DNA from: an uncultured bacterium | GTDB lineage: Bacteria > Bacillota_I > Bacilli_A > RFN20 > CAG-826 | Length of the DNA stretch: 64,000 nt | NCBI GenBank assembly: GCA_949300345.1 | Contig: CASGDR010000007.1 | Location: 105,222 to 169,221 of the forward strand | Direction of reading: 5' to 3' | The notes under the pieces: model-generated | What the model was told of the DNA's origin: nothing | What the model saw: the letters and a program-made list of their open reading frames with translations, nothing else | Databases searched by the model: none | Program-made: the position numbers and the translations under genes | In this document: positions 36,099 to 45,030 of the stretch, piece by piece | Layout: each line of letters starts with the position of its first letter | Numbering within the stretch: the first letter of the stretch is position 1

Positions 36099-38552
36099 AT
36101 GAGAAACAAATTGCCTTTATTGGCCGTCGTTGCCGCTTCGGTTCTAGTGCTTGGTTCATGTAGTCTCTCTCCCGAGGGATCCTCTTCCTCGTCTAGTTCC
36201 GATTCGTCATCGTCATCGGTCGAGCCATCCATTTCCATTACCCAAGGCGCAGCCGCGACCGTGGAATTGGAAGGAACTTTGACCCTGGATGCAGTGGTCG
36301 AAGGAGTTGACGGCACCCCCGTGTGGACAGTCGCCGTCCCCAGCGTATTGACACTGGATACCACAACTGGCAACCAAGTCGTCGCGACTGGCATTGCCGA
36401 GGGCGTGACCAACGTCACCGCGACAGTGGGGGAACTAACCGCCACCATCGTTATCACCGTCACCAAGACCGGTTGGTCAGCCTCGGAAAAAGAGGAGATC
36501 GCCTCGGTCCTTGGAGACCATGAGATTCCTTATTGGGCCGACGGACTCGATTATGAAATCTTCGCGGCCGTAAGTGAGGGAATCCTCCAGATTTCGGTTC
36601 CTGAGGTCGATGCCTCGGAACTGTCGGATTTGGTTCTTACGCCCCACCAAGCCGACGGTTGGGCGGATGATGGCACCAGTACCGCATCCTATCTATCCCT
36701 AGTCAAAGTCTATGACGACTATTCGGATGTCACCATGATTTCCGCCGTTTGCGACGATGAGGGTTACGTACTTGATGAAGGCGTCGGAACCCTTCTCGTC
36801 CAATATAGCCCCGGCGTCGAAACCTACGCTGCTTGGGAAGAAGCCGGCGTCGAAGACTACGTCGCCTACTATCTGGCCGAAGGCGTAGCCATCCCGGCCC
36901 CCTCGACCCCAGCCACCATCGGCTACCAGGTGGTCGCCGGCTTTGACTGGAGCAGTTTCTCCTACACCGTCCAGGTCCTCATGATCGGATGCGATCCGGA
37001 GGCTTATGAAAGCGACCTTGCCGCTGCCAACTGGACCCTGATCGAGGGACTCTATTCCTTGACTAGCACCGGCGAATCGCTTCCTTACTACTATGACCCG
37101 ACTACCGCCGTCGGTGCCGTCTTGATTCCCCAGACCATCGATGAAGGCGTCGAAGGCCTGCTCGTGCAGTTTGAGGTCAATTCCTACCTAGCAACCTTCC
37201 CTGCCGAAGAAATTTCCGACTTCTTCGAGGAACTCACCGGCACTGATGTGACCATCCCTGCACCCGATGTCAGCAGCGTCGACATCATCCAATTCCTCGC
37301 CAACTCTTCTTACGGCGAATACACCCTCTACTGCTATGGCCCGGATATCTCAGATGCCTATATTGCCGTTCTGACAGCCGCCAACTGGACCATCGTCTTT
37401 GAAGATCCCTCTAGCGGGTACGTCACCCTTACCGATCCGGACGAAGTCCTCTATGTCGAAATCGGTTATGACTCCAGCTATGAAGACACCGACATCATCT
37501 TCACCCTCAATACCGGCGTCTATTTCGCCTCTTGGCCGACCACTGCCGTCAACGATGCCGTGAAGGGCATCGATCCGCAGACCACGACCACCATTCCGGC
37601 TGCCACCGCCAACATCGACTACGGCGCGATTTCCGTTGGATCTAGTTCCGTCGAAGTCACCCTTATCCAGAAGGGCGATACCGGCCTGGTCGACCTCACC
37701 GATAGCTACGCTGCCGACCTAGTTGCCGCCGGATGGACCTTGGATCCTACCGGCACCGGGCTATACATTGCCCCGGCCAAGGACTTCGCCATCGTCATCG
37801 AGCATGACGATGCAAGCGGTACCCTCATCACCATCACTCCCTATGAAGAGCCCAGCTACGTCTGGCCGGCCGCGGACATCTCCACCGCCCTTAGCGCCAT
37901 CGGACTGACCGTGGAAATCCCGGCTTACACCTTCGCCGGCACCTGCGGCTTCTACGTCGATAGCGGCTCCAGCTACGTCCAAGTCACCATCAATGGTTCC
38001 ACTGAGGCCGAACTCGAAGACTACGAAGATGTCCTCATTCTCGAAGGCTGGACCTTGGGAACCTCCGCCTACCTCGGAGTGAGCGTCTTCCTTTCCGAAG
38101 ACGGCTCGGCCGTCATCCAGACGATCTGGGACGAAGATACCTCCACCGCCACCATCAGCATCATGACCGCGACCAGCGTCTCGGCCGCCGCTGCCTATGC
38201 TGCCTTCTCTGAAAACGTCATGTTCTGGTATGGCCAGATCATGCCCGAGCTCACCATGCCCGCTGGCTCCATCGGTATCAGCGGTAGCCTCACCCATGCG
38301 GAGTTCGACAACCAGTATGTCTTCGGTGCCCTCTGCCTTAGCACCGAGTCGATCAACAGCTTGGTCGCCGAATTCGAAACCGGCATCCTGGCTGCCGGAT
38401 GGGTCGAACTGGATACTCCGACGGTTGGATCTACCTCAACCTTTAGCATTACCGCCGATGACGGATACGGGTACACCTATTACATGGAATGCGACATCGT
38501 TGTCGAATCCGGTGCCCTCAGCATCCTGCTTGGTGGATATGCCATAAGCTGA
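36099..38552 (+). CDS. Large lipoprotein: Ser-rich linker, Big2-like domain, six-fold repeat
   Basis: 817 residues. Lipobox VLGSC with the lipidated Cys at residue 21, then a Ser-rich linker (28-40), a Big2-like Ig domain (about 45-122), and six divergent repeats of about 105-120 residues starting near 125, 243, 364, 478, 589 and 695. Each repeat begins with a helix-like stretch ending in an IP(A) or similar motif, and later carries an aGWT-type motif (for example AANWT, AAGWT, LEGWT). Strongly acidic, with few Lys. Exported and anchored by lipid. I do not know the repeat family; binding of a polymer or host ligand is a guess. Preceded by GAAAGGAG. Confidence 0.75.
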   Translation: MRNKLPLLAVVAASVLVLGSCSLSPEGSSSSSSSDSSSSSVEPSISITQGAAATVELEGTLTLDAVVEGVDGTPVWTVAVPSVLTLDTTTGNQVVATGIAEGVTNVTATVGELTATIVITVTKTGWSASEKEEIASVLGDHEIPYWADGLDYEIFAAVSEGILQISVPEVDASELSDLVLTPHQADGWADDGTSTASYLSLVKVYDDYSDVTMISAVCDDEGYVLDEGVGTLLVQYSPGVETYAAWEEAGVEDYVAYYLAEGVAIPAPSTPATIGYQVVAGFDWSSFSYTVQVLMIGCDPEAYESDLAAANWTLIEGLYSLTSTGESLPYYYDPTTAVGAVLIPQTIDEGVEGLLVQFEVNSYLATFPAEEISDFFEELTGTDVTIPAPDVSSVDIIQFLANSSYGEYTLYCYGPDISDAYIAVLTAANWTIVFEDPSSGYVTLTDPDEVLYVEIGYDSSYEDTDIIFTLNTGVYFASWPTTAVNDAVKGIDPQTTTTIPAATANIDYGAISVGSSSVEVTLIQKGDTGLVDLTDSYAADLVAAGWTLDPTGTGLYIAPAKDFAIVIEHDDASGTLITITPYEEPSYVWPAADISTALSAIGLTVEIPAYTFAGTCGFYVDSGSSYVQVTINGSTEAELEDYEDVLILEGWTLGTSAYLGVSVFLSEDGSAVIQTIWDEDTSTATISIMTATSVSAAAAYAAFSENVMFWYGQIMPELTMPAGSIGISGSLTHAEFDNQYVFGALCLSTESINSLVAEFETGILAAGWVELDTPTVGSTSTFSITADDGYGYTYYMECDIVVESGALSILLGGYAIS

Positions 38553-38571
38553 CGATCCTTATGGTTATAGC

Positions 38572-38607
38572 GGAACGGGGCTGCATCTGCGGCCCTGTTC
38601 CTTTTTT
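38572..38607 (+). terminator. Terminator of the 817-residue lipoprotein gene
   Basis: GGAACGGGGC / GCCCTGTTCC (ten pairs, one G-T) followed by TTTTTT. Confidence 0.9.
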
Positions 38608-38642
38608 AACCGCCTGAATCGAACCCATTTGCTTGTTTTCTT

Positions 38643-38675
38643 AAAAGGGGCTGGCCGCACGGCTGGCCCTTTTTC
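38643..38675 (+). terminator. Second terminator-like hairpin
   Basis: AAAAGGG / CCCTTTT outer stem with an inner GCCG-CA-CGGC stem, then a T-run. It lies just before the -10 box of the next gene. Confidence 0.5.
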
Positions 38676-38701
38676 CGTGGCTTTGCCTTATAATCCTAAA
38701 G

Positions 38702-39352
38702 ATGAACAAAGCCATCTTCTTTGATTTGGACGGGACCTTGATGAATACCCTTTTCGATATCGCTAGGGCCATCAACAAGGCCTTGGAGAGGGGTGGCTTT
38801 CAGATGCAATACACCCAAGATGAAGTAAAGGCCTTCATCGGTAGGGGGGCTGAAAACCTGGTGCATAAGGCCCTAGGCGATAAGGACAACGATGAAAACT
38901 TTGCCTTGTTGAAAGGCCTATACATGCCTTTGTACAAGGAATACCAGCTTGATCATATCGCTCCCTTTGGTGGGATGGTGGACGTCATCAAGGAGCTAAA
39001 GGGCAGGGGATATCTGCTCTTTGTAATATCCAATAAGCCAGATCAGTTAGCCAAAATCGCCGTAAATAGATACTTCGAGGGCCTTTTTGTGGAAGTTATC
39101 GGGGCGGTGGATGCTTATCCCCGCAAACCCGACCCGTATTGGATTAATAGAATTTTGGACAAGTACTCTTTGTCCCCGTCGGATTGCCTTTATGTAGGGG
39201 ATTCCTTGCCCGATAGGGAACTGGCTAATAACGCCCATATGCCTTATGCGGTCTGCACCTATGGCTATGGGGTCTATGAAGGGCCTTTGATGGATGGGGC
39301 TAGTTTCATCATCCATAGGCCGAGCGACATCTTGGATAGCCTTCGCCTTTAG
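38702..39352 (+). CDS. HAD-family phosphatase (Gph-like)
   Basis: 216 residues with the HAD motifs in order: FFDLDGTLMNT (nucleophile Asp, residues 5-15), VISNKPDQ (motif II region), RKPDPYWI (motif III Lys) and VGDSLPDREL (motif IV). A Gph/PpaX-like hydrolase; the substrate (phosphoglycolate, pyrophosphate or a sugar phosphate) is not fixed by sequence. No Shine-Dalgarno sequence; TATAAT (38689-38694) ends seven bases before the ATG, so the mRNA is probably leaderless. Confidence 0.9.
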   Translation: MNKAIFFDLDGTLMNTLFDIARAINKALERGGFQMQYTQDEVKAFIGRGAENLVHKALGDKDNDENFALLKGLYMPLYKEYQLDHIAPFGGMVDVIKELKGRGYLLFVISNKPDQLAKIAVNRYFEGLFVEVIGAVDAYPRKPDPYWINRILDKYSLSPSDCLYVGDSLPDRELANNAHMPYAVCTYGYGVYEGPLMDGASFIIHRPSDILDSLRL

Positions 39353-39394
39353 CGATCCCTCATATTTGTTATTCCATTGGGGTTTTGCGGCACC

Positions 39395-39418
39395 TCCATG
39401 CGAAATGCATGGATTTTT
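39395..39418 (+). terminator. Terminator of the HAD phosphatase gene
   Basis: TCCATGC-GAAAT-GCATGGA, a seven-pair stem, followed by TTTTT. Confidence 0.88.
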
Positions 39419-39422
39419 AGTT

Positions 39423-39436
39423 TGAAAGCGCTTTCT
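39423..39436 (+). promoter_or_regulatory. cre-like operator upstream of a lipoprotein gene
   Basis: TGAAAGCGCTTTCT holds a perfect 12-bp palindrome (GAAAGCGCTTTC) and fits the CcpA consensus with one mismatch at the last base. It lies 66 bases before the lipoprotein start at 39503. Another LacI-family regulator could also bind such a site. Confidence 0.55.
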
Positions 39437-39502
39437 TTACCCCATCCTTAAAAATGTGGATAACAATAATGCGTACAGCTTATTTCACGGAGGAAAACAA
39501 AT

Positions 39503-41125
39503 ATGGGAAATAAGAAAATAACCACGGCTTTGGGTGCCATCTCGTTGGCAGTGGTGGCCTTTGCCGTAGCCGGCTGCTCGAAAGATGTCTCTTCCTCGTC
39601 CGGTTCATCTTCATCATCTTCATCTTCATCATCTTCATCGTCCTCTTCCTCGCTTTCGACCTATGACATCGACGATGTCACCGTGGATAGCATCAACGAG
39701 GCGATCGATAACTTCAGCCTTGACGGGGTCAAATCCCTGAAGGCCTACGATAAGACCTACGGCTATCAGAATAGCCTGGTCGAAGACGTCATCACCTATT
39801 ATCAGGATGGCGCCGTGTCCAGAAGGAGCAACCTCGATGCCGATGGGGTTCTCGCCTATGACGGCGACGAGATTTCCAGCGGTACCCTCTATTCCTTGCC
39901 CTATGATGGGGAATATAACGTCCTTCTTTATGTCGATGGCGAGGACGAAGCCTCCAACACCCTCGACTATAAGGAAAACACTCCTTGGATCGGCGTCCGG
40001 GAGGCCTGCGGCCCGGTGGCCCAGGATGTCTATTATCTAGGCAGCTACTGGGGCAATCTCGATGCCTACGCCGCTGAATACACCGATTTCGAATTCGAGG
40101 TCCATGAGGAAGGGGATGTCTTCGTAGCCGGCGTCTACATGAGCGCTCCCGGAAACGACTATATGGGCGAATCGGTCATCGAACTCGAAATCCGCCTCAA
40201 CAAGGTCGGGCTTCTCATCGAGGGCTTCACCTATCTTAGCTATAGCTATAACGTCGGTACCAGCGAGGATATCGAGAACAACTGCTCCTACCTCACTTCC
40301 TTCCGCGTCAGCGACATCGTCTATGGCCAACAGAGCGTCCTTGGCGAAGTCTTCGGTCAAGGCACCTATGGCTTTGATGACGTCCCTTCGGAAAACATCT
40401 CCAATACCCCGGCTTCCATCCAGCAGTTCGATGATGGCGACCTCTCGGAAGAAGACGTCCTTTCCATCCTTGATAACTTCGAGGCCTATGTGAAGGGCAC
40501 CAAGTCCGTCAGCGGCACCTGCTATACCGAAAACCTGCTCGGCGACTATGACGATAACTTCAACCCTATTTATGTCGGGGAAACCACCTGGACCGTCGAG
40601 AGCACCCGTTATCTTGGCTATAACACCGTTTCCGAGCGTTCCTACGACTTCGCTGAGGAAGGCTATCAGGACTACACCGCAACCACCCACATCTATGCCG
40701 TCGATGCCGGTCTGGAAACCCGGACCACCTATACTAACGGGGCCGAAGATACCTTTACCAGCCAGCCGGGCGTCATGATTAGTTCGGCCGAAGATCAGTT
40801 CAACCCCCATCCCTTCTACACCGAAACCGAAGTCATCTTCCTGATCGCCGATATCGGCTACACCGGATTCGGGACTTCCGACACCGGCTTCTCGGTGCTC
40901 TCGGCCACCTTGAATTCCGCCACCAAGTCGGGCAACACCATCACCGTCGATATCTCCTATAGCTTCTCTAGTCCCTATGGTTCCAGCGACACCAAGGATT
41001 GGACCTTCACCATCGTCGATGATTTCGTCACCGAGACCAGCGTTAGCGGCGAAGACCAGAACGAACTGACCTACACCCGCGAATACACCGCGGTCAAAGG
41101 CGATTTTGAAGCCTACGAAGAATAA
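39503..41125 (+). CDS. Lipoprotein with poly-Ser linker
   Basis: 540 residues. Signal peptide with lipobox AVAGC (lipidated Cys at residue 25), then an almost pure Ser run of about 20 residues (residues 30-51) encoded by TCA/TCT/TCC repeats, and a beta-rich acidic outer part of about 480 residues. Two similar halves seem to exist, since both begin with an IxxALDNF-like segment (VDSINEAIDNFSLDGVKSL near residue 59; VLSILDNFEAYVKGTKSV near 320) followed by a Tyr-rich region. No known domain recognised. ACGGAGGA gives the start; a cre-like site lies upstream. Confidence 0.7.
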   Translation: MGNKKITTALGAISLAVVAFAVAGCSKDVSSSSGSSSSSSSSSSSSSSSSLSTYDIDDVTVDSINEAIDNFSLDGVKSLKAYDKTYGYQNSLVEDVITYYQDGAVSRRSNLDADGVLAYDGDEISSGTLYSLPYDGEYNVLLYVDGEDEASNTLDYKENTPWIGVREACGPVAQDVYYLGSYWGNLDAYAAEYTDFEFEVHEEGDVFVAGVYMSAPGNDYMGESVIELEIRLNKVGLLIEGFTYLSYSYNVGTSEDIENNCSYLTSFRVSDIVYGQQSVLGEVFGQGTYGFDDVPSENISNTPASIQQFDDGDLSEEDVLSILDNFEAYVKGTKSVSGTCYTENLLGDYDDNFNPIYVGETTWTVESTRYLGYNTVSERSYDFAEEGYQDYTATTHIYAVDAGLETRTTYTNGAEDTFTSQPGVMISSAEDQFNPHPFYTETEVIFLIADIGYTGFGTSDTGFSVLSATLNSATKSGNTITVDISYSFSSPYGSSDTKDWTFTIVDDFVTETSVSGEDQNELTYTREYTAVKGDFEAYEE

Positions 41126-41144
41126 GGCCTAAAACCCATCTATT

Positions 41145-41178
41145 AGGGTCCTCTAGCGATAGGGGGCCCTTTTGTTTT
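41145..41178 (+). terminator. Terminator of the poly-Ser lipoprotein gene
   Basis: AGGGTCCTCTA / TAGGGGGCCCT with a GCGA loop (G-T pairs in the middle), then TTTGTTTT. Confidence 0.88.
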
Positions 41179-41237
41179 GCCTCCAGGGCTTCGGCCCCCT
41201 ATCTTCATAAACCGAGCAAGCGTAGAATCTAGGGGCA

Positions 41238-42584
41238 ATGAAAGAGTTCTATCTTTTTGATTCCTACACCCAGAAGAAAACCAAGTTCGAACCCGTTAGG
41301 GAAAACGAGGCTGCCATCTATGTATGCGGCCCCACGGTCTATGCCTCTCCCCATATCGGGAACTTCCGTCCTCCGGTGGTCTTCGATGTGCTTAGGAGGA
41401 CCTTATTGGCCATCGGCTACAAGGTAACCTTCGTATCCAACTACACCGACGTCGACGACAAGATCATCAACGAGGCCAGGGCCCTAGGGATAAGCGAAGC
41501 CGAGCTCTCTAGTAGCATCATCAAAGAATACAAGGCCCTCTCCGACGAACTGGGGATCATGCCCCCGGACTATACGCCTACGCCTACCTCCTGCATGGAC
41601 AAGATCATCTCCTACATCAAGGATCTGGTGGACGAGGGCTATGCCTATGAAGTGGACGGGGATGTCTATTTCCGGGTCAGGAAGATAGAAGGCTATGGCA
41701 GCTTGTCGGGCAATTCCATCGAAGCCCTCGAAGAGGGGGCGAGGATCGAGATATCCGACAAGAAGGAAGACCCCCTCGACTTTGCCTTATGGAAGAAGAC
41801 CGAAGTCGGCATCAAGTGGGCTTCCCCTTGGTCGATAGGCCGCCCCGGCTGGCATAGCGAGTGCTGCGTGATGATAAATGACATCTTCTCCTATAGGGAG
41901 GGCTATATCGATATCCATGGGGGCGGCTTCGATCTGAAGTTTCCCCATCACGAAAACGAGATGGCCCAGTCCTTGGCCCATAACGGTAACCGTTTGGCCA
42001 AGTATTGGATGCATAACGGCTTCATCAATATCGGTAAGGAAAAGATGTCCAAGTCCCTCGGCAATGTCACCTTGATGAAGGACGTGGTCTCTTCCTTTGG
42101 GGGCATGGCCTTTAGGCTGGCCCTATTATCCAGCTATTACCGTGCCCCGGTTTCCTATTCCGAGGAACTGCTTCTTGATAGCAAGAAGAAGTGGGAGGGC
42201 ATCTCTTCCTCTATGAGGAAGGGGGCCATCAGACTCCTTCAGAATGACATCGATCCCTATACGGGGGAAATAGACCTTGAAGGCCATTTCATGCAGGCCC
42301 TGCTCGATGATCTAAATACCCCCAATGCCCTCAGCGCCCTCTATGAGGAAAACAAGGCCCTGAACGTGGCCCTTAGGAACCCTGGCCTTCCCCTTGGGGA
42401 ACTCAGGGCCATATATAACCGCCTCTATCTGCACCTGGGGGTGCTAGGCCTAATAATTGAAAAAATTTCCCTTTCGGGCGATGATAAGCTACTCCTAAGG
42501 CAATATGAGGAGGCCAGATCCAAGAAGGATTATGCTTCCAGCGACATCCTTAGGGCCAAACTGCTCGAGAAAGGACTGCTATAG
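41238..42584 (+). CDS. cysS: Cysteinyl-tRNA synthetase
   Basis: Charges tRNA-Cys. 448 residues. Class I motifs: YVCGPTVYASPHIGNFRP (zinc Cys and HIGH-like site) and KMSKSLGN; zinc ligands also in WHSECCVM and HHENEMAQS. First gene of a unit whose order follows that of Bacillus (cysS, [mrnC], rlmB, ..., sigH, rpmG, secE, nusG), but with an mgtC-like gene where the mini-RNase III gene mrnC normally sits. I saw no T-box leader in the short upstream gap. A TAGAAT box ends nine bases before the ATG. Confidence 0.97.
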   Translation: MKEFYLFDSYTQKKTKFEPVRENEAAIYVCGPTVYASPHIGNFRPPVVFDVLRRTLLAIGYKVTFVSNYTDVDDKIINEARALGISEAELSSSIIKEYKALSDELGIMPPDYTPTPTSCMDKIISYIKDLVDEGYAYEVDGDVYFRVRKIEGYGSLSGNSIEALEEGARIEISDKKEDPLDFALWKKTEVGIKWASPWSIGRPGWHSECCVMINDIFSYREGYIDIHGGGFDLKFPHHENEMAQSLAHNGNRLAKYWMHNGFINIGKEKMSKSLGNVTLMKDVVSSFGGMAFRLALLSSYYRAPVSYSEELLLDSKKKWEGISSSMRKGAIRLLQNDIDPYTGEIDLEGHFMQALLDDLNTPNALSALYEENKALNVALRNPGLPLGELRAIYNRLYLHLGVLGLIIEKISLSGDDKLLLRQYEEARSKKDYASSDILRAKLLEKGLL

Positions 42585-43327
42585 TGGGAATCGACCGTTA
42601 CATCATCGATTGGTTCAATTCCGGCTTCGGGATCGGAGAGGAGTGGGCCCAGATACTGGGCAACCTCCTTTTGGTTTGCCTATCTCTACTTTGCACCGCG
42701 ATCTTCGTTTCGGTCATCGGCTTCGAGCGGGAATACCACGGCCACGCCGCGGGGCTTAGGACCCATCTGCTCGTAGGCATCGGCTCGGCCATCATCATGA
42801 TCGTTTCCATATACGGTTTTTCCAGCGTGGATTTCCCCAACCGCGATCCGGCCCGTCTTGCGGCCCAAGTGGTATCCGGCATCGGTTTTCTGGGTGCCGG
42901 CACCATCGTGCAGACCGGCATCGATGTCAAAGGCTTGACCACCGCTTCTACCTTATGGCTTTCGATGGCCATCGGACTAGCGGCCGGCTCGGGCAATTTC
43001 GTGATCGCGGCCCTAGCCACTTTGGTGAGCTTCTTCTTCCTGGTGGCCATGCGGCGCGTTGAGCGCTTCGCTTCAAGGAAAAACCCCGTCCTCATGGTGG
43101 TCGTCCCTAGCGACAAGCCGGTGCTGAAAGACATATTGCTCATCGCTTCCCGCTACTCGATATCCATCCGCGACACCAAAAGCGAAATCGTCCTCTATCA
43201 GGGCATGCAGGCCCTGCGCATCTGCATGAGGCTGAACTTCGCTTCCCTTTCTTCTTCTACCGCCTTCCTCGACGAGCTGAGGTTCTCGCTTAGGCCCTTG
43301 GAGCTGAAGATATCCACCGATGCCTAG
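42584..43327 (+). CDS. MgtC/SapB family membrane protein
   Basis: 247 residues. Four to five N-terminal membrane segments with the family stretches VIGFEREYHGHAAGLRTHLL, VSGIGFLGAGTIV and VKGLTTASTLWLSMAIGLA, then a soluble ACT-like C-terminal domain. MgtC proteins affect magnesium homeostasis and, in pathogens, survival in macrophages; here the role is open. GTG start overlapping the cysS stop, with AAAGGA seven bases upstream. Overlaps rlmB by eight bases. Confidence 0.9.
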   Translation: MGIDRYIIDWFNSGFGIGEEWAQILGNLLLVCLSLLCTAIFVSVIGFEREYHGHAAGLRTHLLVGIGSAIIMIVSIYGFSSVDFPNRDPARLAAQVVSGIGFLGAGTIVQTGIDVKGLTTASTLWLSMAIGLAAGSGNFVIAALATLVSFFFLVAMRRVERFASRKNPVLMVVVPSDKPVLKDILLIASRYSISIRDTKSEIVLYQGMQALRICMRLNFASLSSSTAFLDELRFSLRPLELKISTDA

Positions 43328-44075
43328 GAAAAAACGCCGCTATACCCCTTATACGTCCGAACATCTGACCGTTTATGGCAGGAATGCCGTATCCTCCGCG
43401 ATCGCCTCGGGCAAGATCGAGCATCTTTTCATATCCCCCAAAAGGAAGGATGACATATTGCTAAGAAAAGCCATCGAGCAGGGGATCGAATATGGCTACA
43501 TGGACGACAATAAGCTGGGCGATCTATGCCATTCGGGTTTGCACCAGGGCTTCGTGGCCCTTTGCCCGAGCGTCCCGATGCTCAGCCTGGAAAAGCTGCT
43601 ATCCACCACCAAAAGCAAAGACCCGCTTTTCCTGATACTCGACGGGATCCAAGACCCCGCCAATCTAGGCTCATTGCTACGCTCATCCGATGCCTTCGGC
43701 GTCGATGGGATCATCATCAAATCAAAAGGCGCCTCTCCGGTCAACGAGACGGTGGCCAAGGTCTCCACCGGGGCCTACAACTACGTGCCGGTGGCCCAGG
43801 TGGGCAACCTCTCCCAGGCCATAGCCACCCTCAAATCCAAGGGCTTTTGGATCGTCGCCAGCGACATGAAGGGCAAAACCCCGTACCAAGACATCGACTA
43901 TAGTGGCAAGATGGCCATCGTCATCGGCTCGGAGGGGTTCGGCATCTCCAGGCTCGTTCTCGCAAACTGCGATTTCGTGGCCCGTATTAAGATGCTTGGC
44001 CACGTCAATAGCCTCAATGCCGCGGTGGCCGGAGCCCTCTTTTTGGCCCAGGCGGCCCTAAGCAGGAACAAGTAA
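43320..44075 (+). CDS. rlmB: TrmH-family 23S rRNA 2'-O-methyltransferase (RlmB-like)
   Basis: 251 residues. Short N-terminal substrate-binding domain (VYGRNAVSSAI) and a SPOUT knot domain with motif 1 LDGIQDPANLGSLLRSSDAFG, motif 2 VIGSEGFGI and motif 3 MLGHVNSLNAAVAGA. The cysS-rlmB order is conserved in Bacillota. Target probably G2251 of 23S rRNA (E. coli numbering), from family knowledge. Confidence 0.9.
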   Translation: MPRKKRRYTPYTSEHLTVYGRNAVSSAIASGKIEHLFISPKRKDDILLRKAIEQGIEYGYMDDNKLGDLCHSGLHQGFVALCPSVPMLSLEKLLSTTKSKDPLFLILDGIQDPANLGSLLRSSDAFGVDGIIIKSKGASPVNETVAKVSTGAYNYVPVAQVGNLSQAIATLKSKGFWIVASDMKGKTPYQDIDYSGKMAIVIGSEGFGISRLVLANCDFVARIKMLGHVNSLNAAVAGALFLAQAALSRNK

Positions 44076-44118
44076 GGTCTTTTTTTGACGCTCTCCCGGG
44101 GCAAAAGGGAGATCGATA

Positions 44119-44748
44119 TTGAATTATCTCGAACTCAATGACGAGGAGTTGCTTCTTTTGACGCGGCTTGGCGACTATACCGCCCACGGCCAGCTCGATG
44201 ACCGCTACTACCAATCGCGGAGGCTGCATGCGGCCCGCGCCAGGCTGGGACTAGGGCCGGCCTATGAGGCCTTTGAAAACCACGGCTTCTTTTTGAAAAG
44301 CCTGGAAAATGCCGCCGAGAGCTTCCGCTTTTCCTTGTCGAGGTTCCGCAAGTACATGGAAACCATCTTGGGCAATGACATCGCCAAGGTGGCCAAGGAG
44401 GAAAAGAAGAAGGGGGCCGCCTCCTTGTCCGAGCCCATTTCCCCATTGCTCGAGGACGAGGTGACCTTCGAGGACGTGGTATCCTGCTCCAAATTCGAAG
44501 ATCCCAAGATCTATCTGAACTATTTCGAAGAAGCCGTGTTGCTATCCAAACTCCCCAAGCGGCTGAAGAAGCGCACCATCGAGGTGGTTTCCTTGCGCCT
44601 AGAAGGGCATTCCTATTCCTCGATAGCCGCCAACCTGAAGGTGGCCCCTTCGACCGCGAAGAGGCATTTCCAGGCCTTTCTGGCCTTTGTCATCGACACC
44701 TTGGACTATGGCCATATACCCGGGACTTTCCTAGAATGCGACGGCTAA
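44119..44748 (+). CDS. Divergent SigH-like sigma factor
   Basis: 209 residues. The N-terminus LNDEELLLLTRLGDYTAHGQL matches sigma region 1.2/2 of SigH, and a FLKSLENAAESFRFSLSRFRKYMETIL stretch lies where region 2.3/2.4 would be, but key aromatic residues are altered. The C-terminus (RLKKRTIEVVSLRLEGHSYS... APSTAKRHFQAFL) looks like a region 4 helix-turn-helix. Its place just before rpmG-secE-nusG is that of sigH in Bacillus. In lineages without sporulation this gene often serves competence or is lost. TTG start, seven bases after AAGGGAG. Confidence 0.65.
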   Translation: MNYLELNDEELLLLTRLGDYTAHGQLDDRYYQSRRLHAARARLGLGPAYEAFENHGFFLKSLENAAESFRFSLSRFRKYMETILGNDIAKVAKEEKKKGAASLSEPISPLLEDEVTFEDVVSCSKFEDPKIYLNYFEEAVLLSKLPKRLKKRTIEVVSLRLEGHSYSSIAANLKVAPSTAKRHFQAFLAFVIDTLDYGHIPGTFLECDG

Positions 44749-44775
44749 GCCCATGAGCATTCAAGGAAGGGATAT

Positions 44776-44801
44776 CCCGCGGAGGCCCCGCGGGCTTTTT
44801 A
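44776..44801 (+). terminator. Terminator after the sigma-factor gene
   Basis: CCCGCGG / CCGCGGG with a five-base loop, then C and five T. Confidence 0.9.
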
Positions 44802-44830
44802 TTGCCTAAGGGCAAAAAAGAAGCTTTCCC

Positions 44831-44858
44831 TTGACAGGGAATCGCTTGAATTACTATC
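44831..44858 (+). promoter_or_regulatory. Promoter of rpmG-secE-nusG
   Basis: TTGACA (44831-44836) with TACTAT (44853-44858) at a 16-base spacing; the message would start about 15 bases before rpmG. Confidence 0.65.
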
Positions 44859-44880
44859 CTTACGGGGCTATCTTGATTGC

Positions 44881-45030
44881 GTGTCTAGGGAAAAGGTTGT
44901 TTTGATTTGCCAAGATTGCCTCAGCCGCAACTACCAGGTTGCCAAGAGGAAGGACGACCCTAGAAGGATCGAGATAAAGAAATATTGCCCCAAGTGCAAC
45001 AAGCATACGGTGCATAAGGAGAGCCGATGA
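44881..45030 (+). CDS. rpmG: Ribosomal protein L33, zinc type
   Basis: 49 residues. Family pattern VVLICQDCLSRNYQVAKR and KKYCPKCNKHTVHKESR, with two CxxC pairs for zinc. GTG start without a clear Shine-Dalgarno sequence. Overlaps secE by four bases (ATGA at 45027-45030). Confidence 0.95.
   Translation: MSREKVVLICQDCLSRNYQVAKRKDDPRRIEIKKYCPKCNKHTVHKESR

Noticed and set aside
39455..39500. Resemblance to the E. coli lac operator/leader (GGATAACAAT ... TTTCAC ... AGGA)
   Set aside because: Short and interrupted; the arms of the lac palindrome are absent. The cre-like palindrome upstream is a better operator candidate.
39601..39650. Poly-Ser repeat as a frame-shifting on/off switch
   Set aside because: Repeat units are multiples of three bases, so slippage would alter length but not reading frame.
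40037..40810. A 257-codon minus-strand frame within the poly-Ser lipoprotein gene
   Set aside because: The plus-strand gene has a signal peptide, lipobox and ribosome site; the antisense frame has none.
41126..41237. T-box leader for cysS
   Set aside because: The gap is too short and lacks the T-box antiterminator sequence; what is there is the previous gene's terminator plus a small UUCG hairpin.
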